A DNA stretch of 64,000 nucleotides from positions 1,364,001-1,428,000 of the forward strand of contig NZ_CP015080.1 of assembly GCF_001611275.1 (NCBI RefSeq). The letters are read 5' to 3'. The stretch's first letter is position 1. The number at the start of each line of letters is the position of its first letter. The stretch comes from Desulfuromonas sp. DDH964 (GTDB lineage: Bacteria; Desulfobacterota; Desulfuromonadia; Desulfuromonadales; DDH964). The translations under genes and the position numbers were made by a program. This document shows, one piece after another, positions 36,106 to 44,125 of the stretch. The notes beneath the pieces are model-generated. The model ran no database searches and was not told the DNA's origin. It was given only the letters and a program-made list of their open reading frames with translations.

Positions 36106-36134
36106 GATGGATCAAGCAGGATCCATCGATTTTT
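36106..36134 (+). terminator. Terminator-like hairpin in the gltA leader (possible attenuator)
   Basis: An 8-bp perfect stem GATGGATC/GATCCATC with a 6-base loop is followed by a short T-run (36130-36134). It ends only about 6 bases before the ribosome-binding site of gltA, and so lies inside the mRNA leader rather than after a gene. Confidence 0.5.
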
Positions 36135-36152
36135 CCCAAAAGGAGAGAGAGT

Positions 36153-37466
36153 ATGTCGAAACTGAAGGAAGTCCTGCGCAAGAAAATTGACGAGCACCGC
36201 CCCCGCACCACCCGCCTGGTTAAGGAGTTTGGCGAAGTCTCGCTGGGTGAGGTGACCATCTCCCAGGCCATCGGCGGCGCCCGTGGCATCAAATGCCTGG
36301 TAACCGACATTTCTTATCTTGATCCGATGGAAGGGATCCGTTTCCGCGGCAAGACGATTCCGGAAACCTTTGCTGCCCTGCCCAAGGTCCCCGGTAGCGA
36401 CTATCCCTATGTCGAGGGCTTCTGGTGGATGCTGCTGACCGGCGACGTGCCGACCATGGAGCAGACCCTGGAAGTGGTCGAAGACTGGAAGAAGCGCTCC
36501 GAGGTTCCCCAGTACGTCATCGACGTGCTGCGTGCGCTCCCCCGCGACACCCATCCGATGACCATGTTCTCCACCGCCGTTCTCGCCATGCAGCGCGATT
36601 CGGTTTTTGCCAAGACCTATGCTTCCGGCAAATTCAACAAGATGACCTGCTGGGAAGAGATGTACGAGGACGCCAACAACATGATGGCGAAACTCGGCCC
36701 CATCGGCGCCTACATCTACCGCATGAAGTACATGGGCGATACCCACATCAAAGCCGATCCCAAGCTGGACATGGGCGGCAACTTTGCCCGCATGATGGGC
36801 ATCCCGGCTCCGTATGACGATGTTGCCCGCATGTACTTCATCCTCCACTCCGACCACGAGTCCGGCAACGTCTCGGCCCACACCACCCACCTGGTGGCTT
36901 CGGCCCTGTCCGACGCCTACTATGCCTACAGTGCCGGCCTTAACGGTCTGGCCGGCCCGCTCCACGGCCTTGCCAACGAAGAAGTGCTGCGTTGGACCCA
37001 GAACTTCATGCAGCAGCTCGGCGGCGAGGTCCCGACCGAGGAGAAACTCAAGGAAGCGCTCTGGGCCACCCTCAAAAGCGGCCAGGTCATCCCGGGCTAC
37101 GGCCACGCCGTGCTGCGCAAGACCGACCCCCGCTACACCTCGCAGCGTGAGTTCTGCATGAAGACCCCGGGTCTCAAGGACTATCCGCTGTTCCAGCTGG
37201 TGAAGATGATCTTTGAAGTCGCTCCGGGCGTGTTGACCGAGCATGGCAAGGCCAAGAACCCTTGGCCGAACGTCGATGCCCAGTCCGGTGTCATCCAGTG
37301 GTACTATGGCGTCACCCAGTACGAGTTCTACACCGTCCTCTTCGGGATCGGCCGCGCTCTCGGCTGCCTCGCCAACATCACCTGGGACCGCGCTCTCGGT
37401 TACGGCATCGAGCGGCCCAAGTCGGTGACCACCGCGATGCTGGAAGCCGCTGCCGGGGTCAAGTAA
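36153..37466 (+). CDS. gltA: Citrate synthase, eukaryotic-like type
   Basis: 437 residues. It condenses oxaloacetate with acetyl-CoA, the entry step of the TCA cycle. The sequence follows the mitochondrial pattern rather than the usual bacterial hexameric one: VEGFWWMLLTGDVPT, GAYIYRMKY, LHSDHESGNVSAHTTHLV (active-site His region), GLNGLAGPLHGLANEE and GYGHAVLRKTDPRY (second His and substrate Arg). Geobacteraceae are known for this eukaryote-like enzyme. AGGAGAG precedes the ATG. The N-terminal region lacks a targeting extension. A terminator follows, and a regulated leader precedes it. Confidence 0.95.
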   Translation: MSKLKEVLRKKIDEHRPRTTRLVKEFGEVSLGEVTISQAIGGARGIKCLVTDISYLDPMEGIRFRGKTIPETFAALPKVPGSDYPYVEGFWWMLLTGDVPTMEQTLEVVEDWKKRSEVPQYVIDVLRALPRDTHPMTMFSTAVLAMQRDSVFAKTYASGKFNKMTCWEEMYEDANNMMAKLGPIGAYIYRMKYMGDTHIKADPKLDMGGNFARMMGIPAPYDDVARMYFILHSDHESGNVSAHTTHLVASALSDAYYAYSAGLNGLAGPLHGLANEEVLRWTQNFMQQLGGEVPTEEKLKEALWATLKSGQVIPGYGHAVLRKTDPRYTSQREFCMKTPGLKDYPLFQLVKMIFEVAPGVLTEHGKAKNPWPNVDAQSGVIQWYYGVTQYEFYTVLFGIGRALGCLANITWDRALGYGIERPKSVTTAMLEAAAGVK

Positions 37467-37502
37467 GCTTCTTCTCGGAAATGTTTCAATGAGGTTGTGA
37501 TC

Positions 37503-37537
37503 ATCGGGGATGCCAATTCGGCATCCCCGATGTTTTT
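37503..37537 (+). terminator. Intrinsic terminator after gltA
   Basis: A 12-bp perfect stem (37503-37514 with 37520-37531), a 5-base loop and a following GTTTTTC run. Confidence 0.85.
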
Positions 37538-37545
37538 CAAAAGAA

Positions 37546-37574
37546 ATCGGGGCCATGACAGTCATGGCCCCGAT
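37546..37574 (-). terminator. Intrinsic terminator after the methyltransferase gene
   Basis: A near-perfect 14-bp inverted repeat (37546-37559 with 37561-37574) followed on the minus strand by TTTCTTTT lies 30 bases beyond the stop codon of the minus-strand methyltransferase gene. Confidence 0.75.
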
Positions 37575-37603
37575 CTGCTTTTGCGCGGCAATCGCCAAAG
37601 GAT

Positions 37604-38395
37604 CTATTTCTTTTCCAGGCGCGTTGCGTAAATCAGCAGCTTCTGGTCTGTGTACGACTCGACCTCGCCGGCAAAGGTTTCAACCTGGAAAAAATCCTGA
37701 ACTTTCGCCGGAGCCTCGATAAAAAGGCGATTCAGGCGTTGAATTCCTTCGCGGTTGAGCCCGGCGCGGCGCGCCCAGCTCTGGAAATCATGAGTCTTGG
37801 GAAAGATGCGGGTCGCTTCAACGGCAAAGCCGGCATTTTCCACCATCTGCCGCCATTCCTTTTCCGAATAGGCCCGGACATGGGTCGGATCCCGCAGCTT
37901 TTCCATCGTCTGGTAGAAGTCGGCCACCTCCGGGTCCTCGGGGAGGAGGGTATCGATGATGGCCATCCGCCCCCCCTTGCGGCGCAAGACGCGGTGGAAC
38001 TCTTCGAGGGCGCGCGGAACATCGGGAAAGTGGTGGGGGGCGATGCGGCAGGTGAGCAGGGTGAAGGACCCCGCCGGGAAGGGGAGATCCTCGGCGTCGG
38101 CTTCGCGGAAGGTCACATTTTCCACTTTTCCCTGTTCGGCAATATGCTCCTGGGCCCGCTTCAGCATCTGCATCGTCAGGTCCGAAGCGACCACGCTACG
38201 GACCAGCGGGGCAAAATAGAGGGCGGTATGCCCGCCGCCGCAGGCGACATCGAGCATGACGTCCTCAGCGCCGGGCTGGAGTAGTTTCACTGCCTCTGCC
38301 AGGTCAGCGCCGCCGGCGAAACCACTGTCCCGGACGTAGCCATCGGCCACCCGGCTGAATTGTTCGCGGACTTTATTCTTGAACGCTTCTTTCAT
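37604..38395 (-). CDS. Class I SAM-dependent methyltransferase (UbiE/MenG-like)
   Basis: 263 residues. The Rossmann motif I DVACGGGHTALYF (about 49-61), motif II ASDLTMQML, motif DAEDLPFPAGSFTLLTCRIAPHHF and the later HRVLRRKGGRMAIIDTLLPED follow the UbiE/COQ5-like methyltransferase layout. It transfers methyl from S-adenosylmethionine to an unknown acceptor. Because TCRIAPHHF replaces the usual UbiE stretch and no quinone genes are nearby, I do not assign it to menaquinone synthesis. AGGAG lies 6-7 bases before the ATG at 38395. Confidence 0.85.
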   Translation of the reverse strand: MKEAFKNKVREQFSRVADGYVRDSGFAGGADLAEAVKLLQPGAEDVMLDVACGGGHTALYFAPLVRSVVASDLTMQMLKRAQEHIAEQGKVENVTFREADAEDLPFPAGSFTLLTCRIAPHHFPDVPRALEEFHRVLRRKGGRMAIIDTLLPEDPEVADFYQTMEKLRDPTHVRAYSEKEWRQMVENAGFAVEATRIFPKTHDFQSWARRAGLNREGIQRLNRLFIEAPAKVQDFFQVETFAGEVESYTDQKLLIYATRLEKK

Positions 38396-38647
38396 CGGTG
38401 ACTCCTGGTTTGGGCCCAATTATAGCACTCGAACGGCAAAATGCTTGTTCTGACAATTCTCGGAATCATCTTTTCCCGGGGTGGATAACTGCGGTCGAAA
38501 TGGAACGGGAATTGCTTTAAACCCGGCGATTCTCCTTCCCCGGGCAACCCGGGGAGATTCCCGGAGGCGGGAACCGGGGCTTTTGGGCGGAAAGCTGTCG
38601 GGTCGCCCCCGGCAGCCAGACAAAAACCTGACGACACGGCAAGGACA
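38396..38647. other. Divergent intergenic region upstream of the metal permease gene
   Basis: 252 bases. It contains a strong 8-bp hairpin TCCCCGGG-CAA-CCCGGGGA (38537-38555) of unknown role. I cannot define promoters for either gene with confidence. Confidence 0.4.
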
Positions 38648-39649
38648 ATGGTAATGATGGATGGGATCGGCAAACAACTGATCGAGCTGGGAATCGGCCT
38701 CTGGCGGGAATTCCTCTACATTCTGCCGTTTCTGGCGCTTGGTGTGCTGCTGGAGGCGGTGATCCGCACCTTCAAGTGGCATGTCAAGATTCGCAAGGCC
38801 CTGACCCGGTTCGGCGTTCTCTCCATCGGCATGGCGACCCTGCTCGGTGTTGCCAGTCCCCTCTGCGCCTGCGCGACCCTCCCCTTGGTGATTTCGCTCC
38901 TCCTCGCCGGGCTCCCCCTGGCGCCGGCAATGGCCCTTCTGGTGACCTCTCCGCTGATGAGCCCGGCCGGTTACACCCTTCTCAACTGGGAACTCGGTCC
39001 AGCCTGGGCTAACGTGATTCTGGTGAGTGCAATCTTCATGGGGCTCTTTGCCGGGACTGTCACCCACCTGTTGCGCCGGCGCGGTTTCAGCGAGAAACTC
39101 CTCTTTCGCGAGGCCCTGCCGGCCGGGGATTTCCACGACCCGGACTACCCGGTCGAGGAACTGCGTTGCGACTGTGGCAAGCAGCTCTCCCATCGCGTCG
39201 ACCGCTGTACCCACAACCGTTTTCTGGTCTTTCTCGCCAAGTTCTGGGAAGGGTTCCTGAAAATCGGCAAGTTCGCGCTGATCGGCCTGGTGATCGAAGT
39301 CGTCGCCCAGCAGTTCATTCCTCACGAATGGCTGGCCGCGCTCCTGGAAGGGGAGGGGGTTCTGCCGATTCTCACCCTGACCTTTGCCACCATCCCCCTG
39401 CATCTGCCACAGGTGACCGCGGCCGCCATGCTCTACGGCTTCGTCTCGCCGGAAGTCGGCAATGGCATCGTTCTCGCCAAGGGGGCCGGCATCGCCTTGC
39501 TGGTCGGCGGTCCGGTGACGGCCCTGCCGGTCATGGGTGTATTCATCACCATGTTTCGCAAGCGTGTCCTCTTCCTCTACCTGACCCTCTGCGTCACCGG
39601 GACCCTGATGGCAGCCTTCCTCTGGCGCTGGCTGCCGGTGCAGTTCTAG
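38648..39649 (+). CDS. SO_0444/DUF318-type permease, putative metal efflux transporter
   Basis: 333 residues with about eight to ten membrane segments in two similar halves. The motif SPLCACATLPLVISLLLAG (about residues 75-93) is typical of the SO_0444/ArsP-like permease group, proposed to export copper/zinc or organoarsenicals. A cytoplasmic loop carries a second Cys/His cluster (CDCGKQLSHRVDRCTH, about 177-192), which may bind metal. Candidate starts are ATG 38648, 38654 or 38657; AAGG lies closest to the first. It stands alone between a methyltransferase gene and a hypothetical gene and ends in a clear terminator. The substrate is not established. Confidence 0.75.
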   Translation: MVMMDGIGKQLIELGIGLWREFLYILPFLALGVLLEAVIRTFKWHVKIRKALTRFGVLSIGMATLLGVASPLCACATLPLVISLLLAGLPLAPAMALLVTSPLMSPAGYTLLNWELGPAWANVILVSAIFMGLFAGTVTHLLRRRGFSEKLLFREALPAGDFHDPDYPVEELRCDCGKQLSHRVDRCTHNRFLVFLAKFWEGFLKIGKFALIGLVIEVVAQQFIPHEWLAALLEGEGVLPILTLTFATIPLHLPQVTAAAMLYGFVSPEVGNGIVLAKGAGIALLVGGPVTALPVMGVFITMFRKRVLFLYLTLCVTGTLMAAFLWRWLPVQF

Positions 39650-39676
39650 CCGCAATTTCCCGCCGCTATCATAAAG

Positions 39677-39712
39677 CAGGGTGCCCGAAGTCTTGGGCAC
39701 CCTGTCGGTTTT
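39677..39712 (+). terminator. Intrinsic terminator after the permease gene
   Basis: A 10-bp perfect stem CAGGGTGCCC/GGGCACCCTG (39677-39686 with 39695-39704), an 8-base loop and a following TCGGTTTTTC. Confidence 0.8.
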
Positions 39713-39737
39713 TCAACCTCGCATGAACGCTCGCCGG

Positions 39738-40376
39738 TTACGCCTCGTCCCCGGCAGCGAGCCGTTCTTCGAACAGGGAGATCAGGCTCAACACGCTGTC
39801 GAGTTGCGCGGCGGGAATCCCTTGCAGGGCCTTGAGGGTGAGCGCCAGGCGACGGGCGGCAGCGAGGGCATTCTGCAGCTGGCGGCGTTCCTCGGCATCG
39901 GCGGGACGGCGGGCGGCACTCGCCTCCCGGAAGTGCTTGCGGACCGTCGGGTGGCTCCGTTCGTCCTCCACCACTGCCTTGCGCAGTTCGGCGTACTGCT
40001 CCGGGGGGAAGTCGTCCTCCTTCGCCTGGCGCAGCAGGTCGATGGAACGATAATCGGGGAGCGGTTTGAGTTCGCCGTGCCGGGCAAGGAGTTCCGGTTC
40101 CTCCTTCTCCAGGTAGCGGTAGGCCAGGGTCAGTTTTTCGGCGGTCGGCTTGCGGATACGGACTTCGCGGCTGCAATATTCGTCGAAGGAGGAATAGCCC
40201 CACTGGCGGTAGAGCCCCTCGCGGCTCACCTTGAGCAGTTCCTCGCCGAGTTCCACCCAGGTCGACTTGAAGCGCCTGGCGGTAGCGAGGACCCGGTAGC
40301 ATTCGGAGCCCGGGTCGAGTTCCGCCAGCAGCTGCTCGATCAGTTGCTCCCCCCTGGTTTTTCGCTCCTGATTCAT
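39738..40376 (-). CDS. Conserved hypothetical protein, largely helical
   Basis: 212 residues without a signal peptide or membrane segment. It is rich in charged residues and predicted helices throughout. A middle stretch (YRQWGYSSFDEYCSREVRI, about 55-73) has a helix-turn-helix-like feel reminiscent of KorB- or ParB-type adaptors, but the resemblance is weak. The last third is heptad-like (RRQLQNALAAARRLALTLKAL), suggesting a coiled coil. The ATG at 40376 has AAGGA about 7 bases upstream. It lies divergent from the RlmI-like methyltransferase gene. I do not recognise the family and assign no function. Confidence 0.6.
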   Translation of the reverse strand: MNQERKTRGEQLIEQLLAELDPGSECYRVLATARRFKSTWVELGEELLKVSREGLYRQWGYSSFDEYCSREVRIRKPTAEKLTLAYRYLEKEEPELLARHGELKPLPDYRSIDLLRQAKEDDFPPEQYAELRKAVVEDERSHPTVRKHFREASAARRPADAEERRQLQNALAAARRLALTLKALQGIPAAQLDSVLSLISLFEERLAAGDEA

Positions 40377-40495
40377 GGTCCGTCCTTTGTGCATTTTTCC
40401 GCCGCGAGTCTAGCACGTGACCCGGTCCCGGAAAAGGACTTTTGCCTTGGAGCGGTGGCGCGCTTCGGCTACAATCCAGCCCGGGAGGATCGACC

Positions 40496-41695
40496 ATGAA
40501 GAGACGAAAATGCACTGTCGGCGCCGAGACCGTGCGCATGCTGGAGCTCGGCCATCCCTGGGTTATTGCCGATCGCTTTACCAGAAGCTGGTCGCCCGGC
40601 AACGTGGGTGACCTGATCGAACTCTGCGACGAACGGGAGAAGCTGCTGGCGACCGCTCTTTATGATCCCGGCGAGCGGATCGTTGCCCGGGTGCTCGCTC
40701 CGGGGCGGGTGGAGCTCGACGCCGCCTGGCTGGAGCGGCGCCTCGCCGCGGCCCTCGCTCTGCGCCGCCAGCATGTCGACCTGGAGGAGACGGATACCTA
40801 TCGCCTGGTCAATGGGGAGGGGGATGGTCTCCCCGGCCTGACCGTGGACTGCTACCGTGACCGGTTGATGATTCAGCTCTTTACCGGTGCCTGGCAACCC
40901 TACCTGCCGCTTCTGGTGCAGGGGCTACAGAAGCTTCTGGCGCCAGCCGGCATCTATGAAAAATGGCGCCCGCAGCAGACCCGTGAACTGGCCAGCGGCG
41001 GGGAAAAGCACGTCGCCCGGCTCCTCGCTGGCAGCGCCGCACCAGGGCGCCAGCCGGTGACCGAGAACGGCCTGACCTTCCTGGTGGAGCTGGGGACGGG
41101 GCTCAATACCGGGCTCTTCCTCGACCAGCGCGAGAATCGTCGCGATCTCATGGGGCGGGTGGCCGGCCGCACGGTTCTCAACCTCTTTGCCTATACCGGC
41201 GCCTTTTCCGTCGCCGCGGCCGCCGCCGGCGCCAGCCGGGTGACCAGTGTCGACGCTTCCGGCAGCTACCTCGACTGGGCGCAGGAGAATTTCGGCGCCA
41301 ACCGGCTCAATCCGAAGCGCCACGAGTTCATGGTCGGCGACTGTTTTGCCGTGCTTGACCAACTGCTGGCGGAGCGGCGGCGCTTCGACCTGGTGCTGAT
41401 GGACCCGCCCTCCTTTTCCACTACCGCCAAAAATACCTTTACCACCCGCGGCGGCACCTCGGCCCTGGTCGCCAAGGCGTTACAGCTCCTCCCCGCGGGG
41501 GGGCTGCTGGTCACCTCCTCCAACCACCAGAAGGTCGACGTCGCCGACTACCTCAAGGAATTGCGACGCGGCGCCCTTGCCGCTGGCTACGAGCTGCGGG
41601 TGATCGGCCTGCGCGGACAGTCGGGCGATTTTCCCTATCCCCTCACCTTTCCCGAGGGGCGCTATCTCAAGTACCTGCTCGGCGTCAAGGGGTAG
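40496..41695 (+). CDS. RlmI-like class I SAM-dependent rRNA methyltransferase
   Basis: 399 residues. An N-terminal PUA domain (about 1-85, GHPWVIADRFTRSWSPGNVGDLIEL) precedes a linker with GEGDGLPGLTVDCY and GIYEKW, then the catalytic domain with TGLFLDQRENR, motif I NLFAYTGAFSVAAA and motif IV MDPPSFS. This is the arrangement of RlmI (YccW), which makes 5-methylcytosine 1962 in 23S rRNA. The linker sequence NTGLFLDQR and DPPSF are typical of the whole YccW/RlmI group, so the exact target is inferred. GGAGG lies before the ATG at 40496. Its end overlaps the convergent phosphodiesterase gene by 11 bases. Confidence 0.85.
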   Translation: MKRRKCTVGAETVRMLELGHPWVIADRFTRSWSPGNVGDLIELCDEREKLLATALYDPGERIVARVLAPGRVELDAAWLERRLAAALALRRQHVDLEETDTYRLVNGEGDGLPGLTVDCYRDRLMIQLFTGAWQPYLPLLVQGLQKLLAPAGIYEKWRPQQTRELASGGEKHVARLLAGSAAPGRQPVTENGLTFLVELGTGLNTGLFLDQRENRRDLMGRVAGRTVLNLFAYTGAFSVAAAAAGASRVTSVDASGSYLDWAQENFGANRLNPKRHEFMVGDCFAVLDQLLAERRRFDLVLMDPPSFSTTAKNTFTTRGGTSALVAKALQLLPAGGLLVTSSNHQKVDVADYLKELRRGALAAGYELRVIGLRGQSGDFPYPLTFPEGRYLKYLLGVKG

Positions 41696-43388
41696 GCCGC
41701 GGGGTCGTCATCGGGCCAAAGAGCGCATCGTGGAGAAAGCGGTAGCCGGCGAGATCCCCTCTCTGACCCAGCGGGTGGCCGGCCGGCAGGATGAGAAAAG
41801 GCTGCAACTGCTCGCCGCCGACCGATCCGTGGCCACCGACCTGGTCGTCAAAACAGGCGATGCGTTCGCCGTCATAGGCGCCGAACAGGACCAGGTCGCC
41901 GCAGCTGTCGTTGGCGGCGAACTGGCACAGCTCCGGCCAGAGCTGTTCCGGTCTGCCGTAGGGACGCAGAAATTCGAGCGCTGCGGCCGGCGGCGCCTGG
42001 TCGCAATGACTGCCGCAGCGGCCACCGCGGTGCAGAATCCAGACCCGGCCATCGGCACTGCGGGCCATGACGAAACCGATGCCGCGATGATGGGTCAAAA
42101 AGCGCAACAGTAACGGCTGACTTTCCTCGATCGCTTCCAGGTTCAGCCGGGCCGGGCTGCCGGTAATGTAGAGGTGGGCCAGGGAACTCGAATAGGTCAC
42201 CACCACACCCCCATCCGGATCGACCTTGATCGTCTCCGGCACCAGTGCCCGGATGCGCCGCTGCAGGGCGTTCTTGGTCCGGCGAAAGAGGCGCTGGCGC
42301 CAGCCGGAGGGACTTGCATCCAGTTCCTCCTGCAAATAACCGAGCTGCATGCGCATGAAATCCAACGGACCGCCGGAGACGGTGGCCTGCTGGTTCTCCC
42401 GCAGAAAGGCGCTGATCGCCTCGCCCAGGGTGGCGCCGAAGCGGTCGCGGAAGGGGTAGCCGGGGGTCTGGCCGTGGTCGGAGAGGATGACCAGCTGGTA
42501 GCGGGCGCCGGGGGCATGGCGCAGCATGCGCATGATCTCGCCGATGCGCTTGTCGGTGTACTTGAGATTTTTCAGGGCCTGGATCGAGGCGGGGCCAAAG
42601 TGGTGGGCGAGCTCGTCGTAGCCGCTGTAGGTCGTGTAGATACGAGGGACGCCGCTGTAAATATCGGCGATCACTCCAAAGGTCTGGAGTTCGCGCAGGA
42701 TGACGTTGCAGAAGATGCGGATAAAGGGGAAGAGCCCCTCGTTGAGGCGCCAGGGACGATGCTTGCGGAAATGCCAGCGATCGTAGAGGTTGGTGAAATA
42801 TTCGAGGACCGTGGCGGCTCCCATGCGGCAGATGCGCAGCGGGTGCAGCAGGATGACGAGGAGGAACCGCACCCCGCCGAAGCGGCCGAAGAGGGTCTGC
42901 GGGTGGGGGGAGGAAACGGTAAAGACGCTGCGCTCGGCATCGCCGTCCAGGATGTTGGAGTAGGAGGAGCCACCGGCGAGGATACCGGGATGGCCGGCCA
43001 GGAGGCGCTCGCGGAAGATCTGGACATGGTCCGGGTCGTTGCAGCTGATCAATTGGCCGGACGATTTTTCGAACCAGCGAAAGGCCGGAATCCCCCGCTC
43101 GACGCCGTGGAAAATGGCCGCCTGGGCCGCCGGTGTCGTACTCGGCAGTCCGGCCCGGTAGTCGCGCAGAGTATGCCCGCGCCGCAGCAGCCGCTCCAGA
43201 TTGGGGAGGTAGCCACGGTCGAGCGCCTGTTGCAGGTGCGGCCCGGAGAGGCCGTCGATCTGGATGCCGACAAACCCGTCCTGGACCCCGGCGGCACGGC
43301 GCGCCAGCCGTTCCTTGCGGAAGGGGAAGAACTTGAAATAGTAATAGACCCGGAACAGACGCCCCAGAAATTGCCGCCAGATCACCAT
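41685..43388 (-). CDS. Type I phosphodiesterase/alkaline phosphatase-superfamily protein
   Basis: 567 residues. The catalytic core matches the nucleotide pyrophosphatase/phosphodiesterase family: first metal Asp in IQIDGLSGPHL (about 43-53), nucleophile Thr in LPSTTPAAQ (about 82-90), YSGYDELAHHFGP (Asp and two His ligands) and LSDHGQTPG (Asp-His pair). A hydrophobic stretch (FLLVILLHPLRI, about 176-187) suggests membrane association. The basic N-terminus KFFPFRKERLARRA looks cytoplasmic. It probably cleaves a phosphate ester or phosphodiester; the substrate is unknown. AGGGGG precedes the ATG at 43388. Confidence 0.8.
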   Translation of the reverse strand: MVIWRQFLGRLFRVYYYFKFFPFRKERLARRAAGVQDGFVGIQIDGLSGPHLQQALDRGYLPNLERLLRRGHTLRDYRAGLPSTTPAAQAAIFHGVERGIPAFRWFEKSSGQLISCNDPDHVQIFRERLLAGHPGILAGGSSYSNILDGDAERSVFTVSSPHPQTLFGRFGGVRFLLVILLHPLRICRMGAATVLEYFTNLYDRWHFRKHRPWRLNEGLFPFIRIFCNVILRELQTFGVIADIYSGVPRIYTTYSGYDELAHHFGPASIQALKNLKYTDKRIGEIMRMLRHAPGARYQLVILSDHGQTPGYPFRDRFGATLGEAISAFLRENQQATVSGGPLDFMRMQLGYLQEELDASPSGWRQRLFRRTKNALQRRIRALVPETIKVDPDGGVVVTYSSSLAHLYITGSPARLNLEAIEESQPLLLRFLTHHRGIGFVMARSADGRVWILHRGGRCGSHCDQAPPAAALEFLRPYGRPEQLWPELCQFAANDSCGDLVLFGAYDGERIACFDDQVGGHGSVGGEQLQPFLILPAGHPLGQRGDLAGYRFLHDALFGPMTTPRPTP

Positions 43389-43460
43389 AACCCCCTGAAA
43401 TTTTGGCAACTATACCATAGATCGAAAGCGGCGGGACAAGGACCGGCAGCCAACAACAAA

Positions 43461-43498
43461 AAGGGCCCGGGCCACCTCATGGGGTGGGCCGGGCCCTT
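43461..43498 (-). terminator. Intrinsic terminator after the cyclophilin gene
   Basis: A long GC-rich inverted repeat AAGGGCCCGGGCCAC / GTGGGCCGGGCCCTT with one bulge, followed on the minus strand by TTTTTGTTGTTGG. It lies 20 bases past the stop codon. Confidence 0.75.
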
Positions 43499-43517
43499 GT
43501 CCTGTATCTGGTTGCGA

Positions 43518-44033
43518 TCAGTCGGAAATCAGGGTCGCCGCGAGGATGACGACATCCTCCCGGGGGACATCCTGGTGCATCCCTTTGCTGCCGGTCGGGA
43601 CCTGTTCGATGGCGCGGACCGTCTCCATCCCGGCCACCACCTTGCCGAAGACCGCATAGCCGAAGGCCGCCGGTGAGCTCCCCGAGTGATTGAGAAAGGC
43701 GTTGTCGGCGGTGTTGATGAAAAACTGGCTGGTCGCCGAGTCGATCACCTGGGTGCGGGCCATGGCGATGGTCCCGGTCAGGTTTTGCAGTCCGTTGGCC
43801 GCTTCGTTCTTGATCGGCTCCCGATTCTTTTTCGGTTTGAGGTCGGCGGTCATGCCGCCCCCCTGGATCATGAAGCCGGGAATGACGCGGTGGAATACCG
43901 TGCCGGTGAAAAAGCCATCGGCGACGTAGGCAAGGAAATTGGCGACAGTCACCGGCGCCTTGGTCGCATCGAGTTCGAGGAGAATCTCCCCCTTGCTGGT
44001 TTCCAGGCGGACCTGGGGATTGGTCTGGCTCAT
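43518..44033 (-). CDS. ppiB: Cyclophilin-type peptidyl-prolyl isomerase
   Basis: 171 residues. The core is complete: [30 protein letters not shown] holds the active-site Arg of FHRV, and the later [25 protein letters not shown] and GYAVFGKV match PpiA/PpiB-type enzymes. No signal peptide is present, so it acts in the cytoplasm. It accelerates proline isomerisation during folding. The usual Trp of the cyclosporin pocket is replaced here (KVVAGMETV region), as in most bacterial cyclophilins. A terminator follows. It is probably cotranscribed with the upstream OmpA lipoprotein gene, separated by 92 bases. Confidence 0.93.
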   Translation of the reverse strand: MSQTNPQVRLETSKGEILLELDATKAPVTVANFLAYVADGFFTGTVFHRVIPGFMIQGGGMTADLKPKKNREPIKNEAANGLQNLTGTIAMARTQVIDSATSQFFINTADNAFLNHSGSSPAAFGYAVFGKVVAGMETVRAIEQVPTGSKGMHQDVPREDVVILAATLISD

Positions 44034-44125
44034 TCGAAACGTCTCCTTCGTGCGTTCTTGCCCCGAGGGGCGGGGAGGGAGGCGGTGTTGTGCTGCCTCC
44101 GGTGGGGGCGGCGGTACGACCCGCC

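Larger units (their letters stand above)
35791..36152. other. 362-base divergent control region between dusB and the citrate synthase gene
   Basis: No gene is seen. Contents include an 8-bp palindrome (35891-35898), a good sigma-70 promoter for gltA (35908-35936) and two hairpins in the roughly 210-base transcribed leader (36042-36057 and 36106-36127). Confidence 0.7.
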
